A program made the position numbers and the translations under genes. Below, in pieces: positions 62,531 to 64,000 of a stretch of 64,000 nt of DNA. Below the pieces are notes generated by a model, which searched no databases, was not told the DNA's origin, and saw only the letters and a program-made list of their open reading frames with translations. Origin of the DNA: Lutibacter sp. (GTDB lineage: Bacteria; Bacteroidota; Bacteroidia; Flavobacteriales; Flavobacteriaceae); NCBI RefSeq assembly GCF_016342705.1, contig NZ_JAEINV010000005.1, positions 124,001-188,000 of the forward strand. Reading direction: 5' to 3'. The number at the start of each line of letters is the position of its first letter. Position 1 is the first letter of the stretch.

Positions 62531-63445
62531 ATGAAAAAATTAAGCATCATACTAGCATTATTAATTGCAACTATAAGTTGCAAAGGAAACGAAAATAAAC
62601 CCGCAGATAGTTTAAGCGTAGAAACTACAAAAGAAGAGCAACAACAATTAAAACGTTACCAAGTGGAATCTGGAATCATAAAATACACTACAAAAATTTC
62701 AGGCAACGTTATGGGAAGCACCATTACAGGAAGCGGCACAGAAGTAAGATATTTTAAAAATTGGGGAGCAATGGAACTTCATGAGCAAAACTCAACAACT
62801 AATACGCATGCCGTTATAATGGGCAAAGTAATTAATGAAACAACCTCAGACCACCAAATGAGTAAATTAGATAATGGTAAAAGCTACATTGTTGATTTTA
62901 AAAACAAAACCATTAGTGAAACCAATGATATGGCTATGGAAATGATAAAAAAAATGCATCCGAATGCAGATGCCGGTGAAGTTGGAAAATCTATGTTTGA
63001 AGGAATGGGTGGTAAACAATTAGGCGAAGAATCATTTTTAGGTTACACCTGTGAAATTTGGGATTTAATGGGTATAAAACAATGGATTTATAAAGGTGTT
63101 ATGCTGAAATCTGAAGCTAGTTTAATGGGAATTACTACTATTACAGAAGCTTCAAACGCAACGTTTAATACAAATGTACCAAGTGCTAGTTTTGAATTGC
63201 CAAATTATCCAATTAATAAAAACGAAAGTTTTGCGATTGACAATGGTAATGTAGATTTTGATATGAATGATATGGAAAACATTGATGCCGAAATAAATAA
63301 ACTCAGCAAATTATCTTATGACGAATGGAAAAAAATGGCTTTATCAGATAAAGAAGATGAGGAAATGCAAAATATGAGCGAAGAGGAATTACGTCAAACA
63401 TATGATATGATTCAAAAAATGGTAAAAATGAGGAAAGGGAATTAA
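62531..63445 (+). CDS. Exported lipoprotein, DUF4412-like
   Basis: A 304-residue lipoprotein: the signal ends IATISC (Cys17). The mature domain (about 40-230) is beta-rich, with YQVESGIIKYTTKISGNVMG, then EESFLGYTCEIWDLMGIKQWIYKGVML; the GxTCxxWD-type stretch followed by a strand pair resembles DUF4412/LolA-like folds. A charged helical tail follows (EEMQNMSEEELRQTYDMIQK). It is the last gene of the operon and ends at a strong terminator. Function unknown; ligand carriage across the periplasm is an inference from the fold resemblance. Confidence 0.75.
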   Translation: MKKLSIILALLIATISCKGNENKPADSLSVETTKEEQQQLKRYQVESGIIKYTTKISGNVMGSTITGSGTEVRYFKNWGAMELHEQNSTTNTHAVIMGKVINETTSDHQMSKLDNGKSYIVDFKNKTISETNDMAMEMIKKMHPNADAGEVGKSMFEGMGGKQLGEESFLGYTCEIWDLMGIKQWIYKGVMLKSEASLMGITTITEASNATFNTNVPSASFELPNYPINKNESFAIDNGNVDFDMNDMENIDAEINKLSKLSYDEWKKMALSDKEDEEMQNMSEEELRQTYDMIQKMVKMRKGN

Positions 63446-63460
63446 TAAAAAGTGTTCAAA

Positions 63461-63494
63461 AAAAAAAGAGTGCAATTATTTGCACTCTTTTTTT
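63461..63494 (+). terminator. Terminator of the OmpA operon
   Basis: AAAAAGAGTGCA / TGCACTCTTTTT with a short AT loop and flanking A- and T-runs. Confidence 0.92.
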
Positions 63495-63621
63495 AAAGGC
63501 ACCTTTTTCTAATAACCTCAACAAAACCAACTAGCGAGCAAATTTCAACATTTGTAATCTATTGAATTTCAGTTTTTAAGACTAATTAATCGTTTGTTTA
63601 AAAAATAAAAAAATGTTAAAA

Positions 63622-63645
63622 ACTTACAGTCAATTGTGAATAAGT
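63622..63645. promoter_or_regulatory. Symmetric dyad upstream of nrdB containing a DnaA-box-like 9-mer
   Basis: ACTTA-N4-CAATTG-N4-TAAGT is exactly symmetric about its centre. Its right side overlaps TGTGAATAA (63635-63643), which on the minus strand is TTATTCACA, a match to the DnaA box TTATnCACA. It lies about 95 bases before the nrdB ATG and upstream of a near-consensus -7 box AATCTTTG (63673-63680). Confidence 0.5.
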
Positions 63646-63738
63646 GCCCTTTTTTAGTGTCTGTTTTTTTTCAATCTTTGCTTTTATCGTTTCAACCGAA
63701 ATTTTACGAATTACTAACTAAGAAAAAAGCCACAATTA

Positions 63739-64000
63739 ATGTCGTTTATTGAACCTATTTTACAAGAAAATAAAGATCGATTTGTAATTTTCCCAATTCA
63801 ACACCAAGATATTTGGGAGTGGTACAAAAAACAAGAAGCAAGTATTTGGACAGCCGAAGAAATTGATTTGCATCAAGACGTAATTGATTGGGAAAAAAAA
63901 TTATCTGATGATGAGCGTTATTTTATAAAACACATTTTAGCTTTTTTTGCTGCTTCTGATGGAATTGTAAATGAAAATTTAGCTGAAAATTTTGTAAGTG
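63739..64000 (+). CDS. nrdB: Ribonucleotide reductase class Ia small subunit, N-terminal part (3' end outside window)
   Basis: Supplies the radical for reduction of ribonucleotides to deoxyribonucleotides. The 87 visible residues, [44 protein letters not shown] and [17 protein letters not shown], include the first metal-ligand region of the R2 fold (acidic residue in EIDL and the later Asp/Glu helix). It starts directly with the R2 domain; the ATP-cone that some Bacteroidota NrdB proteins carry at the N-terminus is absent. The start ATG lies after a 245-base regulatory region. nrdA is presumably downstream. Confidence 0.93.
   Translation, partial: MSFIEPILQENKDRFVIFPIQHQDIWEWYKKQEASIWTAEEIDLHQDVIDWEKKLSDDERYFIKHILAFFAASDGIVNENLAENFVS

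Noticed and set aside
63446-63738. NrdR boxes upstream of nrdB
   Set aside because: No pair matching the ACACWATATAWTGTGT-like consensus was found by eye on either strand.

Overview
The window is low-GC, densely coded DNA from a member of the Flavobacteriia (Bacteroidota), most likely a marine Flavobacteriaceae related to Lutibacter, Polaribacter or Tenacibaculum; the genus is a guess from protein sequence, not established. The signs are -7 elements of the form TAnnTTTG (with -33 TTG in the best cases), Bacteroidota-only families (DUF4296, DUF4271, DUF4270, DUF5687), type IX secretion (T9SS) components and substrates, a TonB receptor with an N-terminal carboxypeptidase-like domain, and an ATP synthase operon without beta and epsilon genes. 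No CRISPR array, prophage or intact insertion sequence was seen.

Layout. 1-9.6 kb is housekeeping: the 5' part of tyrS, a nucleotide-sugar-type epimerase, an operon of a dolichol-phosphate-mannose-type glycosyltransferase, pyrC and a DUF4296 lipoprotein, DUF4271-hemD, and panC-panD-flippase-radA. 9.7-15.6 kb holds a GT5-like protein, a DUF4270 lipoprotein and glmS facing glnS. 15.7-21 kb carries a REP-like palindromic element, folB, tRNA-Cys, an MBL hydrolase, a subtilisin-like lipoprotein and an M1 peptidase. 21-25.7 kb has an unrecognised 50-residue gene with its own promoter and leader hairpin, a Kef-type antiporter, YwbE, a LysE exporter and a ferredoxin reductase. 25.7-29.8 kb is a PadR-controlled operon of two paralogous membrane proteins, a DUF5687 permease-like protein and its ABC ATPase.

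29.9-38.4 kb joins a SprE/PorW-like T9SS lipoprotein, a bactofilin, two small membrane proteins and atpB-E-F-H-A-G. The ATP operon contains two very long perfect hairpins, after atpE and after atpA. 38.4-47.5 kb has lipoproteins, an SDR-AlbA_2 pair, a 1387-residue T9SS-sorted protein and dgt. 47.6-55.9 kb has a stand-alone carboxypeptidase-like domain protein, a TonB-dependent receptor, a lipoprotein made of two tandem 340-residue copies, and small redox and membrane genes.

55.9-63.5 kb is the best candidate for an undescribed system: a one-protein hybrid two-component regulator (TPR, kinase, receiver, AraC-type DNA-binding domain) followed by a four-gene operon of exported proteins (OmpA-like, triple lipocalin-like, unknown, lipoprotein). 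It has none of the SusC/SusD or glycoside hydrolase genes that such regulators normally control. The window ends in nrdB, preceded by a symmetric dyad that contains a DnaA-box-like 9-mer.
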